Assembly (NCBI GenBank): GCA_951799425.1
Contig: OX637392.1
Coordinates: 59,001,093 to 59,065,092 of the forward strand
Length of the DNA: 64,000 bases
Direction of reading: 5' to 3'
Source of the DNA: Ilex aquifolium
Lineage: Eukaryota > Streptophyta > Magnoliopsida > Aquifoliales > Aquifoliaceae
The notes under the pieces are model-generated. The model searched no databases and had not been told where the DNA came from. It was given only the letters and a program-made list of their open reading frames with translations. This document shows, in pieces, positions 22,240 through 34,983 of this stretch (positions are counted from its first letter, which is position 1; each line of letters opens with the position of its first letter). Position numbers and translations under genes: made by a program.

Positions 22240-23642
22240 GGTGATCACTTCACTTTGGCAGTGACCAGATCTGAATTTACAGAATGGTTGTGGTTGTGGT
22301 TGTGGTTGTGGCGGTGGGAATGAGAGATCAATTAAAAGGTCATTATTTATGTTAACGGAATGGGTTCAAGGAGAAGAAAAGAGTGTAATTTAGTACAAAC
22401 AAGACCAATAACGTGAGGACACGCGTATACAAGGACACTGAACGTCATGCGATCATCAAGATCGTCGGTATGTGTAAAGGGAAGTGGGGGGACTATCATT
22501 GCTGACCCTTTACTCCCCCCTCCGTATTTGCATGTGCTGGCATTGATAGATCCACCTTACCCTCTTCCATTTAACATTAAAGCAAAAGTAATAATAATAA
22601 TAATAATAAATAATTAGGTGCTTTAGTTAGGTGGTCAGTTGCAATTATGGGCTATGCAGCCCCCTCCCCCACATGGCTGCCCGTAGACTAGTGTGTCCCA
22701 ACTTGTACTGGCTTCCGTCTTCAAATACCCTTTCGTTATGACTTTTGTCTTTCGAGGAAAGTTGATTGAGTATTGGCCTTTAAACCTGTACCCTTTTTTT
22801 TTCTTCCTTTTTCTATGCCATTGAAAGGTTTTGATCATCACAGCTTGCGAATCGGATTTTCACAGATCTTAACTCGAATCTATTTTAAAAACTTTTGTCT
22901 AAATTGATCAGATCCAAAATTTTAACTAATTATATCCGAATTCTTCTAAGTTTTATCATATAATCACCCAGTTTCATTAGTGTAGTATCAATAAATATGA
23001 TTTTAAATTGAATTCAAATCAAAATCATATCTATTAAGAGGCATAACCGCAACGGTACTTACTTTTACCAGAAATCCAAAGCATGTTCAACTACTCATTC
23101 TGCATTTTAGCCCATTGATCGCGTGGCCCATGAAATACGTGTCTGTAAAGGAGCCTATAAGTCTTTATGAAATAAGATCTCACAGATTGATGCTGCCTAA
23201 TCTTGGGTACAATTCAAATAGGCCCAACTTCAGAGGATCTAGGCGCCAATACTTGAGTGTATCTCGGGCCAGGCCTAACATCAATACAATGGAACCCCTC
23301 TTCACGGCCCAAAAATAATGAATTACTTGGGCTCGATTCGGTTAGGACTCGACTTAAGCTCAAAACTAGCTAAGCTCGATTAATTTTTTAGACTTGTTTA
23401 GAAACGAGCCTAAAAAGCTTAACTTGAGCTCACCAAGCTCGACTTGTTTATATGTAAAATAGTTGAATTACTCGAACTTGGCTTGAGTTTAGCTTGTTTT
23501 GGGCTCGGCTCATTTTCTAAACAAGACGAGCTTGAACAGTTTTTTAAATTCATTCAAAAAAACGAGCTCGAAAGAATTGGTTCAATTATCGGCTCTAATG
23601 ACACCATTGATATAGTGAAACCAGTACAATAAATATTTTTTT
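22240..23642. other. Intergenic: HIPP promoter and simple repeats
   Basis: 22285-22312 holds a (GGTTGT)n run in the 5' flank of the minus-strand HIPP gene; 22589-22608 is (TAA)n. 23325-23600 is rich in 'gctcg', 'gagctcg' and 'cttgttt' motifs typical of a decayed hAT-type MITE, without clear ends. No gene found. Confidence 0.45.
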
Positions 23643-23674
23643 GGAAAAAATTCATCTACACTCCCTGTAATTAG

Positions 23675-24257
23675 TAGAGGTGCAACTTGGGCGGGCTAAC
23701 CCGATTTCAACCCGAGCCCAACCCGAAAAAATTAGGGCTTGGGTTTGAGTTTTTAATACTTGGGTTGGGCTTGGGTCAAAAAATTTCAACCCAAATTCAA
23801 TTTGGGCGGGCCTCGGGTTGAGCCATCGGGTTCAACCCGAATTAATATCTCACTTTGGAGTTCCATTCTTGGGGTATGTAATAACTATGACAATATGTCT
23901 ATTGGAAAAATTGCAGCCAAGCACCTATTTAATATAGAACCTAAGAAGTCAGTAAACTATGTGGTTCTAGCAAGCATGTATGCTGCAGCTAGATTGTGGA
24001 ACAGTGCATCAGGTTTAGAACAACAAGCCTATTTTGAGCTCAACCCGATTTGAACCGGTAAAGTAACCCGAAATCAGCCCGATATCATTAACACGAATTC
24101 AACCCGAGCCTGCCCGAAATAAACTCGGGCAGTGCTTGGGTTGAGTCCCTCAACCCGAGGTAAGGTTTGAGTTAGGGTTAGGGTTGAAGATTATATACCT
24201 AGGATTGGACTAGGGTTGACTATCCAACCCGTCCAACCCGCCCGAGTTGCACCCCTA
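23675..24257. mobile_element. hAT-type MITE carrying a gene fragment
   Basis: 583 bp with terminal inverted repeats tagaggtgcaacttgggcgg / mirror image ending gagttgcacccct a (19 of 21 match) and a perfect 8-bp duplication GTAATTAG (23667-23674 and 24258-24265), the hAT length. Subterminal DNA is packed with 'aacccga' motifs. It interrupts the left terminal repeat of the Mutator-like element, and contains a PPR-like coding fragment. Confidence 0.9.
23853..24017 (+). pseudogene. PPR-protein E-motif fragment captured in the hAT MITE
   Basis: About 55 in-frame residues beginning LWSSILGVCNNYDNMSIGKI, then AAKHLFNIEPKKSVNYVVL and ASMYAAARLW. This matches the end of PLS-class pentatricopeptide proteins, where W-LL-AC, N-ELG, AA--L--LEP, Y-LL-N-YA and W follow one another in the E motif. 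It is flanked on both sides by the MITE's own aaccc-rich DNA, so it is a transduplicated fragment, not a gene. The frame extends to 23760-24053 by chance through MITE sequence. Confidence 0.75.
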
Positions 24258-24805
24258 GTAATTAGGTCTAAATTTAATGACACCCCCTCCCGATTCTGAA
24301 ATTTAACTGTCACCCCCTGTCAGTATTTATTGGGTTAGGGTGTTAACGACAATTGTTAATTTAGATAAATATCCCTAAATATTTTATAGGGTAAATTTTA
24401 TCAACGCCCCTTGTAAATAGACATAACTTTAACGATACCCTTTATAAATAGACATATCTTTAACAATACCCTCTCCCGATTCAAAATTTTCAATGCACTC
24501 TCTTTTAGTTCTATTATATTAACATTTAAGTTCATCAATTTAATATTTAATTTTATCAAATTAATGTCATTTATTTAATGTAAACTAAATTAACATTTCA
24601 TCTCATCAAATCAACACAAAATTGATATTTAATTTTATCAAATTAGCATTTAGTTATATTAATTTAATATTTTATTTCATCAAATTAATATTATTTCTTC
24701 AATTTAACATTAAAGTATTATTTAAATTCATCAAATCAACACCAATTTGACATTTAATTTTATAAAATTAAAATTTAATATATTAAATAGAATATTAAAT
24801 TCCAT

Positions 24806-25056
24806 AACTTTATCATTGCAACCACCAGCCACCAATACAGCTATAATCAACACGCTTACAAACCACCGTAGCCACAACCATCGCAACTATCAACCCAACT
24901 CAGCTACCAACCATCACAACCACAAATCAACCAGCTCACAAACCATCGTAGCCACCAACCAGCCACCCCAACCACAAACACCAGCAGCCACCACCTAACC
25001 AACTAGCCACCAGCCACCGTAGCCACCACTCAACCACCCAGTCACAAGCCACTGGA
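24806..25056. repeat. CAACCACC-rich degenerate tandem repeat
   Basis: Repeated 'accaccagccacc', 'aaaccaccgtagccac' and 'accaactcagc' blocks, belonging to the Mutator-like element's interior and ending at the Tekay insertion site. Open frames read through it are low-complexity. Confidence 0.6.
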
Positions 25057-25062
25057 TCCATA

Positions 25063-25354
25063 TGTGAGACCTAATCATGCATTTCATGCATATTAGCATA
25101 ATTTTGTGGGCTAAATTGTAATTATGTGAAATTATTAAATGGTTAATTAAATTAAATCTTCCATAGCCATGATGTGTGTGAGCATGCATTGGGTATGTGG
25201 ATCCCGTTATTGATGTATTAGTGAGACCTATTTATAGAATTTCATGTGTGAAAATCACTTAAAAACTTGAGGGGAGGCAGGTATAATTACTCAATTTAAT
25301 GACTTACCTTTACATGTGTTGGATTAAAAAAAGGGGTGAGTTTTCTTAAGTGTG

Positions 25355-25433
<79 letters not shown>

Positions 25434-25496
25434 GTGTGTATGTGTGTGTATGTGTCTTAAGGTGTAGAAGTGTGTGTGTGTGGTTAATATACAAAA

Positions 25497-25539
<43 letters not shown>

Positions 25540-27601
25540 TTAGTGTGTCTGGTTCTTTGCTGAACCGAGAATGAGGGAGAGTAAAGAGAAAAAAAATATA
25601 TGTGTGTGTGTGTGTCCATTTGAACCGTGAGCAAGGAAGGTATGTTAGACTCAATTTAAGCATGAGTTGTGATTAGTTTTAGTATATATGTATTTGTATA
25701 TGTGTGGGCTGTTTTAACATGTTTTAAATGAGTGGCTATTTTAATTTAATTCATTGACTGTTTTGGTTAATTTTAAGGGGTTGTTTTACTTTAATTTCAA
25801 AACATATTTTTGTGAGTTTAAATTAAGTATATTAAACATAAATTAGTGGGTTGTTTTGTGTTAAATTAATGGGCTATTTTATTCTAAGTTCAAAACAGAT
25901 TTTATTAAGGGTATTAAACAAAATTTAGGGGCTGTTAAGAATGGGTGTTAAATGGGTATTCAACCGAGTGTGCGAAAAGTGTGGAAATAACCATTTGAGA
26001 TATTCGATAAGCATTTAGTGGGCTAGGTTGAAACCGAAATTATGGGAGTGAAATGGATGGTTTAAGGTTCAATTAGGGGTTGTTTTACATTAATTAAACG
26101 TGTATGTGAATTTAAGTGTAGAGGTCTTAAAAGAAAAGAGTGATAGAGGTTGAAAATTGGTGCCGGTAATGCCGAAACCTTGATTTCTAAATGTTATTAT
26201 CACATGTGTAAATTTTAATCCGAATGACCTACAATTTTGCATGCTGCATTTTTAAATAATGTTTGATGTGATAATATGACTTTCGAATGCAAATGAATAT
26301 GATATCCGGTACGAAACGTATGGAATGTCGGAAGTGCAGTTTTAGGATTCGGGGTCGAAATGTATGAAAATGGGCCCCTGGTCAATGTGTTTGACCAACG
26401 TAATCATAATTGTGATTAATGTGAGTGCTTTTGGAGATTTGGGGAGGAAATATGATCCCTAGAACAAAAGTGCTAATGTGTGAGCGGATAGTGCGATAAC
26501 CGGAGTTACCGGGACACTTTGGGGTGCATCATTTTGCATGCATTAGTGCATGATTAACTATTAAATGTGATAAACGTAAAGATATTGTAATTAAAAAAAT
26601 GTTAGGTGGAACGGGGTGAGACAGTCGGTGTTGGAACAGATACGGTAACACCGAAAGGATCCATCAATAGGACCGAAGGGTCGTAGATCTGTATATTTGA
26701 GGTGGGTGTATATCTTTATATTTTTTGAAAATGCTATTATAAGATGATAGTAAATGATATAATTTAATAGCATTTCGTCAGGATTATGTGTTATGTGCTT
26801 CTGTGATTGAATGATGTTTTGTACTGTGTATTGTGTATTGTGGAATGTGGCACACTGTTTGAGACAGGAGCGTCGATGTCTGATCACTGGGCATGCAGTG
26901 GTGTGCTAACATTGTGGTGTTCCCGGGAGGTTCGAAAAACACGGATCCATGTGGGATCGATTACCCGATGAGGGGTAGTGTGGAGGTGATGTGGCTTGTG
27001 AATTCTCTGGAATTGGATTGATGTTGTTGTTTGATACATGTATCTACGTAGTATCTACCTACTTGAGTGTATTACTATCATTTTCATTTCATATACAACA
27101 TGTATACTCACTGAGCGCGTGGTTTAGCTCACACCCCTATAGTTTATCCTTTTCAGGTGTTGTAAAAGAAAGTTGCAGACCAGTCCACTGTTCAGTTGAT
27201 TGAGTTTTGTACAACGTTAGTGTGATATCACTTAGGTTGAGTGTTTGTATGACTAATTGTTGGGTTGTGTATTATATTTACGAGAGAATATTATGGCAGG
27301 TTAATAGTATATATTTGTATATAGACTCAACAAGCATACTTTGTGATGTATGCTATGTGGGTGTGGGATTTTGTATATGTCTATAACCTAGGAAACAAAC
27401 AATTGGTACAGGTGTTTTATATATGGTACGGGTTATGAGACAGGTTTTACCATCATACTTAATGACTAAGGTGATGGGTGGTGTTGTTGCACCTGTGGGA
27501 TTATTTAATGTTTGATTAGTCTAGATTATACATATATGTAAACAGGTGTATCAAAAACCTAGTCACGTCTCATCCTTGGGAGACCGGGATGGGGGATGAC
27601 A
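25063..27601 (+). repeat. 5' LTR of the Tekay-type element
   Basis: 2539 bp. Starts TGTGAGACC and ends ATGACA, followed by the primer-binding site after seven bases. Contains the long (GT)n array. ORFs within are shadows. Confidence 0.9.
25358..25544. repeat. (GT)n microsatellites in the 5' LTR
   Basis: Two long GT tracts, about 25358-25434 and 25499-25540, with interrupted GT-rich DNA between. The 3' LTR has a shorter version that includes a (GA)n tract, so the microsatellite has changed since insertion. Confidence 0.95.
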
Positions 27602-27608
27602 ATTTAGT

Positions 27609-27620
27609 TGGTATCAGAGC
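27609..27620 (+). other. Primer-binding site (initiator tRNA-Met type)
   Basis: TGGTATCAGAGC, the standard plant retrotransposon site complementary to the 3' end of initiator methionine tRNA. Confidence 0.93.
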
Positions 27621-27779
27621 TAAAATTTATAGTTCAGTAGGCGAGTTAAGTCTAGTGTGACAGTGGACTTTGGGATTGGTCTGTTTAGGTGGGGTGTTAG
27701 AGGTCCGTGTGAGTGTGTGGAATATATACTGCATGCTATCATAACTCATATGCGATACTCACATTTGTTACAATGATAC

Positions 27780-30700
27780 ATGGAGGGAGAAGGATCCTTT
27801 ACTAGGGCTGGAGATAGGGGAAAAAGATCGCAGGTGGAGGAGAAACCAGGTGATGGGAAGGCTAGGCAACTGTAGAAAGCAGCAGCTATGTACTTTGAGC
27901 AACATACAACGCGAGTGAAAACAATAAAGCTCAGGGGTACATTGTACGAACAGTTTAAAAAGCTTGATCCACCAATATTTACGGGAACTGCAGGTCCATT
28001 AGAAGAAGAGAACTGGTTATGACGCATTGAGAAGATATTCAGAGTAATGGGAATTGGCGAGGAAGATAAATTATTGTTGGCCACTTTTATTCTAGCGGAG
28101 GAGACCCAGTATTGGTGGGAGGCTATGGAAAGAGCATTGCTGCTAGTGTGCACTGAGGGGGAGGCCAGCTCAGTTCCTAGAGTTCTCACATGGCGACAGT
28201 TTACAGATGTCTTTGACAAGAAATATTTTCCCTCGAGTTATCGATACCAGAAGCAGAATGAATTCTTACATCTGCAGTAGGGGAATCAGTCAGTGATGGA
28301 ATACGAGGGGCAAATTTAGTACTTTGTCCAGATTTATGCATTATGTTGTAGCAAATGAGGGGGAAAGATGCAGAAGATTCCAGATGGAGCTAAATTACAA
28401 TATTAGATCCCGAGTTTCGATGCTGGAATTAACAACATTTTCAGACTTATACAACAAAGCCCTGATTGTGGAAGCTGATATGAAAGAGATGGAAAGTGCA
28501 AATGAACAGGCAAAAAGGGAAAGATATGAGTCAAGTGGATAGGGTTCCAAGGGGAGTTTCTTTAGCAGAGCCTGGAGAGGAATGTTTCCGAAGGGTGCAA
28601 ATAAGAAGAAATCAGGAGTCCCATTCCATAGTCGAGGACAGGGAGTGAGTGGATCATCTTCATTTGCATCGGGTCAAGAGATGGGATAGTCTCGGGGGAG
28701 TACAGTTACTTGTTACCGTTGTAGGCAGATTGGGCACATTGTACAGAACTGTCCTATGGAAGGACCAGGACCCACTATATCACAACGTTGCTTTTAATGT
28801 GGCCAGGAGGGACATATGTAGAGGGATTGTCCGCATTACTCTAACGAGAGTTCATCGATGAGCGGTGCATCTACGGTGTCCCGAGGAGCAGTGAGTGGCC
28901 GAGGTCGAGGATGAGGAGGCAGTACTGGAGGTGGCATTAGAGGTAGCGGTGTTGGTGGCAGTGGACCGAGTGGACCTGAGGCTGGAGGTCGTGTTTTTGT
29001 ACTTACCCAGCGAGATGCTCAGGCGGCCCCGGATGTGGTCACAAGTATGATATCTATTTTTAGTCGACAGGCACGAGTACTTATAGATTCAAGTGTCACA
29101 CGTTCATTTATATCACTGTCATTCTTCATGCATGTTAATAGACCACCTACTCCGTTAGACTGTGGATTGACTATAGCTACTCCCACGGGTGATTATGTGA
29201 TGACCAGGATAGTATATAGGGAGTGCCTAGTTTAGGTGGTTAATAGAGAATTACATGCAGATTTGTTACCTTTTGACTTTCAAGATTTTGATTTGATTTT
29301 AGGAATAGATTGGTTGTCTGCATATCATGCTATTATTGACTATTTTTGTAAAGAAGTAGTATTTAGAATTTCACATGTTCCTTTGTTTCGGTTCTTTGGA
29401 GAGCGACGCCCTGAGCCGAGGAATTTGATATCAACAATTAAAGCCAGTAAATTACTCAGGAAAGGATGTTATGGGTATTTGGCTTATGTGAAAGATACTT
29501 AGAGAGGTACTCCTAATTGAAGAATATTCATGTGCTTAATGAATTCGCTGATGTGTTTCCTGAAGAGTTACCAGGGTTACCAGTGGATCGGGAGGTGGAA
29601 TTTGCTATTGAGCTTGTGCCAGGAACTAGTCCCATATCCATTACTCCATACAGGATGGCTCCAGTTGAATTGAAGGAACTTAAAGTGTAGTTGCAAGATT
29701 TGTTAGATCGGAGATTTATCCGGCCTAGTGTATCTCCTTGGGGTGCACCAGTATTATTTGTAAAAAAAAAAAAGATGGCACTATGAGGTTATGCATTGAT
29801 TACAGGCAGTTGAATAGGGTGACTATTAGGAACAAGTATCCATTGCCACGTATCGATGATTTGTTGGACCAGCTACAGGGTGCTCGAGTATTTTCAAAGA
29901 TTGATCTTCGGTCAAGATATCATCAGTTGAAAGTAAGGGGTAGTGATATATCGAAGACTGCTTTTCGGACCAGGTATGGGCACTATGAGTTTCTGTTGAT
30001 GCCATTTGGTGTGACTAATGCTCCTACTGTATTTATGGATCTAATGAATCGAATATTTCAGCTATATCTTGATTCATTTGTGATAGTGTTCATTGATGAT
30101 ATATTGATATACTCCCGTAGTATAGAGGAGCATATGCAGCATTTGATGGTGGTACTGCAAACATTGAGAGATAGACAATTATTTGCCAAATTCAGTAAAT
30201 GTGAGTTTTGGTTTAACAGAGTTATGTTTTTAGGGCATGTAGTTTCTGGTGATGGTGTATGTGTTGATCCAGCTAAGATCGATACTGTAGTTAACTGGGA
30301 GAGACCGAGGACAGTGACAGAGATTCATAGTTTTCTGGGTTTGGCAGGTTACTATCAGAGGTTTGTACAAAATTTCTTCATTATAGCTATGCCTCTGACC
30401 CGATTGACTTGGAAAGGAGTGAAGTTTGAGTGGTCTGATAGATATGAGCAGAGTTTCCAGGAGCTAAAGACCAGATTGACGACTGCACTAGTATTGACCA
30501 TTCCGTCAGGTAGTGATGGGTTCGTGGTTTATAGTGATGTCTCACATCAAGGTTTGGGTTGTGTGTTGATGCAGCACGGTAGAGTGGGAGCTTATGCATC
30601 CAGGCAGCTGAAACCACATGAGTATAATTATCCTACCCACGATTTGGAGCTTGCAGCTATTGTATTTGCACTGAGGTTGTGGAGATATTTTCTATATGGA

Positions 30701-32416
30701 GTTACATGTGAGATTTATACAGATCATCAGAGTTTGAAATATCTGTTTACCTAGAAAGAGTTGAATCTAAGGCAGCGGCACTGGATTGAGCTTATTAAGG
30801 ATTATGACTGCACTATTCATTACCAGCCAGGAAAAGCAAATGTTGTGGCAGAAGCTTTGAGTCAGAAATCATCAGATAAATTGACTAGTTTGCAAGTGAT
30901 TCAGAGAGGTTTATTTGTGAATTTGAAATCTTTGAGAGTGTAGTTGGGGATAGGAGAGACTGCAGCTTTACTTGCTACGCTAACTTTGAGACCAGTGCTG
31001 GTGGACAGGATCAGAGAGGCACAACAGTTTGATCTCCAGATTGAAAAATTGAAGAAAGAGGTGAAAACTGATTTTATTGTTGACAATGCTGATGTTTTGT
31101 TATTTGGTTCTCGGTTACCAAATAATGCAAGGTTAAAAAGAGGGATTCTGGAGGAAGCGCACAGTTCAGCATATGCTATGCATCCAGGTAGTACAAAGTT
31201 GTATCATGACCTAAGAGAGCATTATTGGTGGCCTGGGATGAAGCGAGAAATAGCTGAGTTTGTGGCTCAATGTTTGGTATGTCAGCAGGTGAAGGCTGAG
31301 CATCAAAGACCAGCTGGGTTATTACAGTCTCTACCGATTCTAGAATGGAAGTGGGAGCATGTCACTATGAATTTTGTGAGTAATTTGTCTCGTACGCAGA
31401 AAGGACATGAGGCCATTTGGGTGATAGTTGACAGGTTGACGAAGTCTGCTCATTTTCTAGCTATTAAGATGTCCTATGCTCTTGACAGGCTAGCTAGATT
31501 GTACATTGATGAGATTGTGAGATTGCATGGTGTACCTGTATCTATTGTCTCTGACAGGGATCCACGCTTTACTTCGAGGTTTTGACCTAGCTTACAGACT
31601 GCGTTGGGCACTACTTTGAAGTTTAGTACAACATTCCACCTATAAACAGATGAACAATCAGAGCGTACTATTCAGACATTTGAGGACATGTTGAGAGCTT
31701 GTATCATGGACCTTAGAGGTAACTGGGATGATTATTTGCCTTTGATTGAATTTGCTTATAATAACAGTTACCAGAGTTTAATTGAGATGGCCCCATATGA
31801 AGCTTTGTATGGGAGGAAATGTAGGACCCCAGCGTGCTGGAGTGAAGTGGGTGAGAGAAAGTTATTGGGTCCAGAGATTGTGCAGATGACTGCTGATCAA
31901 ATTAAAGTTATACAAGAGAGATTACAGAGTGCACAGAGCAGGCAGAAAAGTTATGCAGATAATCGCCGACGTGACTTGGAATTTGAGATGGGTGATCGAG
32001 TATTCCTACAGGTATCACCTTAGAAATTGGTCATTCGTTTTGGCAGGAAAGGGAAGTTGGCTCCCAGGTATATTGGTTCGTACAACATTGTAGAGTGAAT
32101 TGGAGCTGTTGCATACCGGTTGAAATTACCAGTGGAGCTGTCCAGGTTGCATGATGTATTTCATGTCTCTATGCTACGGAAGTACTTGTCTGACCCATCA
32201 CACATGTTAACTTCAGAACCGATGGAGTTAGCTGAGGTTTTGACTTATGTAGAGCAACCGATTCAGATTTTGGGTAGAAAGGAGAAAGTATTACGCACGA
32301 AGACGATACCGTTGGTAAAAGTTTTATGGCGCAGTCATTCAGTAGAGGAAACAACTTGGGAGACTGAGGAGAGTATGCGGGCTCAATATCCTCATTTGTT
32401 TGGTGCAGGTAAGTAA
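27780..32416 (+). pseudogene. gag-pol of the Tekay-type element, many stops
   Basis: Similarity runs continuously from MEGEGSFTRAGDRG (27780) to PHLFGAGK then TAA (32416). Gag: RQFTDVFDKKYFP and two zinc knuckles (CYRCRQIGHIVQNC, then one with a stop inside). Protease region [22 protein letters not shown] and FIDDILIYS (near 30090). RNase [12 protein letters not shown]. Integrase: [34 protein letters not shown]. The C-terminal KVLWRSHSVEETTWETE is chromodomain-like. More than ten in-frame stops occur (for example 27873, 28278, 28319, 29233, 29500, 29687, 30752, 30941, 31583, 32024), nearly all at codons that are CAG, CAA, CGA or TGG in relatives. The 12-A run at 29762 has a frameshift. Not functional. 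Confidence 0.92.
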
Positions 32417-32451
32417 TTTCGATGACGAAATTTTTATTAGTGGGGGAGAGT

Positions 32452-32880
32452 TGTGAGACCCAATCATGCATTTCATGCATATTAGCATAATTTTGTGGGA
32501 TAAATTATAATTATGTGAAATTATTAAAGGGTTAATTAAATTAAATCTTCCATATCCAGGATGTGTGTGAGCATGCATTGGGTATGTGGACCCCGTTAGT
32601 GATGTATTAGTGAGACCTATTTATAGAATTTCATGTGTGAAAATACTAGTGGGTCGATTTTGAAATCACTTAAAAACTTGAGCGGAGGCAAGTATAATTA
32701 CTCAATTTAATGACTTACCTTTACATGTGTTGGATTAACAAAAAGGGTGAGTTTTCTTAAGTGTGTCGTGTGTGTGTGTGAGTGTCGTGTGTATGTGTGT
32801 GTGTGTCTTAAGGTGTAGAAGTGTGTGTGTGTGGTTAATATACAAAACAGTGTGTGTGTGTGTGTGTGTGTGTGTGCGTA

Positions 32881-32936
<56 letters not shown>

Positions 32937-34978
32937 AGTGTGTCTGGTTCTTTGCTGAATCGAGAGTGAGGGAGAGTAAAAGAGAAAAAAAAAATGTGTG
33001 TGTGTCCATTTGAACCGTGAGCAAGGAAGGTATGTGGACCTCAATTTAAGCATGAGTTGTGAGTAATTTTAGTATATATGTATTTGTATATGTGTGGGCT
33101 GTTTTAACATGTTTTAAATTAGTAGCTATTTTAATTTAATTCATGGACTGTTTTGGTTAATTTTAATGGGCTGTTTTAGTTTAATTTCAAAACATATTTT
33201 TGTGAGTTTAAATTAAGTATATTAAACATAAATTAGTAGGTTGTTTTGAGTTAAATTAATGGGTTGTTTTATTTTAAGTTCAAAACAGAATTTATTAAGG
33301 GTGTTAAACAAAATTTAGGGGCTGTTAAGAATGGGTGTTAAATGGGTATTCAACCGAGTGTGCGAAAAATGTGGAAATGACCATTTGAGATATTCAGGAA
33401 GCATTTAGTGGGTTAGGTTGAAACCGAAATTATGGGAGTGAAATGGGTGGTTTAAGGTTCAATTAGGGGATGTTTTACATTGATTAAACGTGTATGTGAA
33501 TATAAGTATATCGGTCTTAAAAGAAAAGAGTGATAGAGGTTGGAAATGAGTGTTGGTAATGTCGAAACCCTGATTTCTAAATGTTATTATCACAGGTGTA
33601 AATTTTAATCCGAATGACCTGAAATTTTGCAGCTGCATTTTTAAACAATGCTTGATGTGATAATATGACTTCCGAATGCAAATGAATATGATATCCGGTA
33701 CGAAATGTATGGAATGCCGGAAGTGCAGTTTTTAGGATTCGGGGTCGAAATGTATGAAAATGGGGGGGTCAATATGTTTGACCTACGTAATCCTAATTGT
33801 GATTAATGTGAGTGATTTTGGAGATTTGGGGAGGAAATATGATTCCTATAACAAAAGTGATAATGTGTGAGTGGATAGTGCAGTAACCGGGGGTACTTTG
33901 GGGTGCATCATTTTGCATGCATTAGTGCATGATTAACTATTAAATGTGATAAATGTATTGATATTGTAATTACAAATGTGTTAGGTGGAACGCGTGAGGC
34001 ATTCGGTGTTGGAACAGATACGGTAATACCGGAAGGATCCACCGATAGGACCGAATGGTCGTAGATCTGTATATTTGAGGTGGGTGTATATCTTTATATG
34101 TTTTGAAAATGCTATTATAAGATGATAGTAAATGATAGAATTTAATAGCATTTCTCCAAGATTATGTGCTATGTGCTTATGTGATTGAATGATGTTTTGT
34201 ACTATATATTGTGTATTGTGGAATGTGGCACACTGTTTGAGACAGGAGTGTCGATGCCTGATCACTGGGCGTGCAGTGGTGTGCCAGCACTGTGGTGTTC
34301 CCGGGAGGTTTGGGAAACACGAATTCATGTGGGATCGATTACCCGATGAGAGGTAGTGTGGAGGTGATGTGACTTGTGAATTCTCTGGAATTGGATTGAT
34401 GTTGTTATTTGATACGTGTATCTATGTAGTATCTACCTACTTTAGTGTATTACTATCATTTCCATTTCATATACAACATGTATACTCACTGAGTGCGTGG
34501 TTTAGCTTACACCCCTATAATTTCTCATTTTCTGGTGTTGTAGAGAGAGATGCAGACCAATCTACTGTTCAGTCGATTGAGTTTTGTACAACGTTAGTAT
34601 GATATCACTCAAGTTGAGTGTTTGTATGACTAATTGCTGGGTTGTGTATTATATTTATGAGAGAATATTATGGTAGGTTAATAGTATATATTTGTATATA
34701 GACTCAACAAGTATACTTTGTGATGTATGCTATGTGGGTGTGAGATTTTGTATATGTCTATAACCTGGGAAACAAACAATTGGTACAGGTGATTTATATG
34801 TGGTACAGGTTATGAGATAAGTTTTACTACCATTCTTAATGACTAAGGTGATGGGTGGTGTTGTTGCTCCTGTGAGATTATTTAATGTTTGATTAGTCCA
34901 GATTATACATATATGTAAACAAGTGTATCAAAAACCTAGTCGCGTCTCATCCTTGGGAGACCGGGATGGGGCGTGATA
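32452..34978 (+). repeat. 3' LTR of the Tekay-type element
   Basis: 2527 bp. Starts TGTGAGACC and ends GTGATA, where the partner ends ATGACA, so the terminal CA has become TA. Followed by the CCATA duplication. Confidence 0.9.
32765..32934. repeat. (GT)n and (GA)n microsatellites in the 3' LTR
   Basis: Short GT tracts at 32767-32803 and 32849-32898 are followed by (GA)n at 32898-32934. The GA tract is not in the 5' LTR, so it arose or expanded after insertion. Confidence 0.9.
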
Positions 34979-34983
34979 CCATA

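Larger units (their letters stand above)
25063..34978 (+). mobile_element. Full-length decayed Tekay/Del-type Ty3/gypsy retrotransposon
   Basis: 9.9 kb. LTRs 25063-27601 and 32452-34978 start TGTGAGACC; the element is flanked by the 5-bp duplication CCATA (25058-25062, 34979-34983). It has a classic primer-binding site TGGTATCAGAGC at 27609-27620, a polypurine tract gtgggggagag at 32440-32450, and gag-pol on the plus strand ending in a chromodomain-like tail. The LTRs show about eight differences in the first 165 bp plus a ~20-bp indel, far more than the Tat element, so it is much older. It sits in the Mutator-like element. Confidence 0.93.

Noticed and set aside
25296..25634. His/Thr-rich and Cys/Val-rich ORFs
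   Set aside because: Translations of the (GT)n microsatellite.
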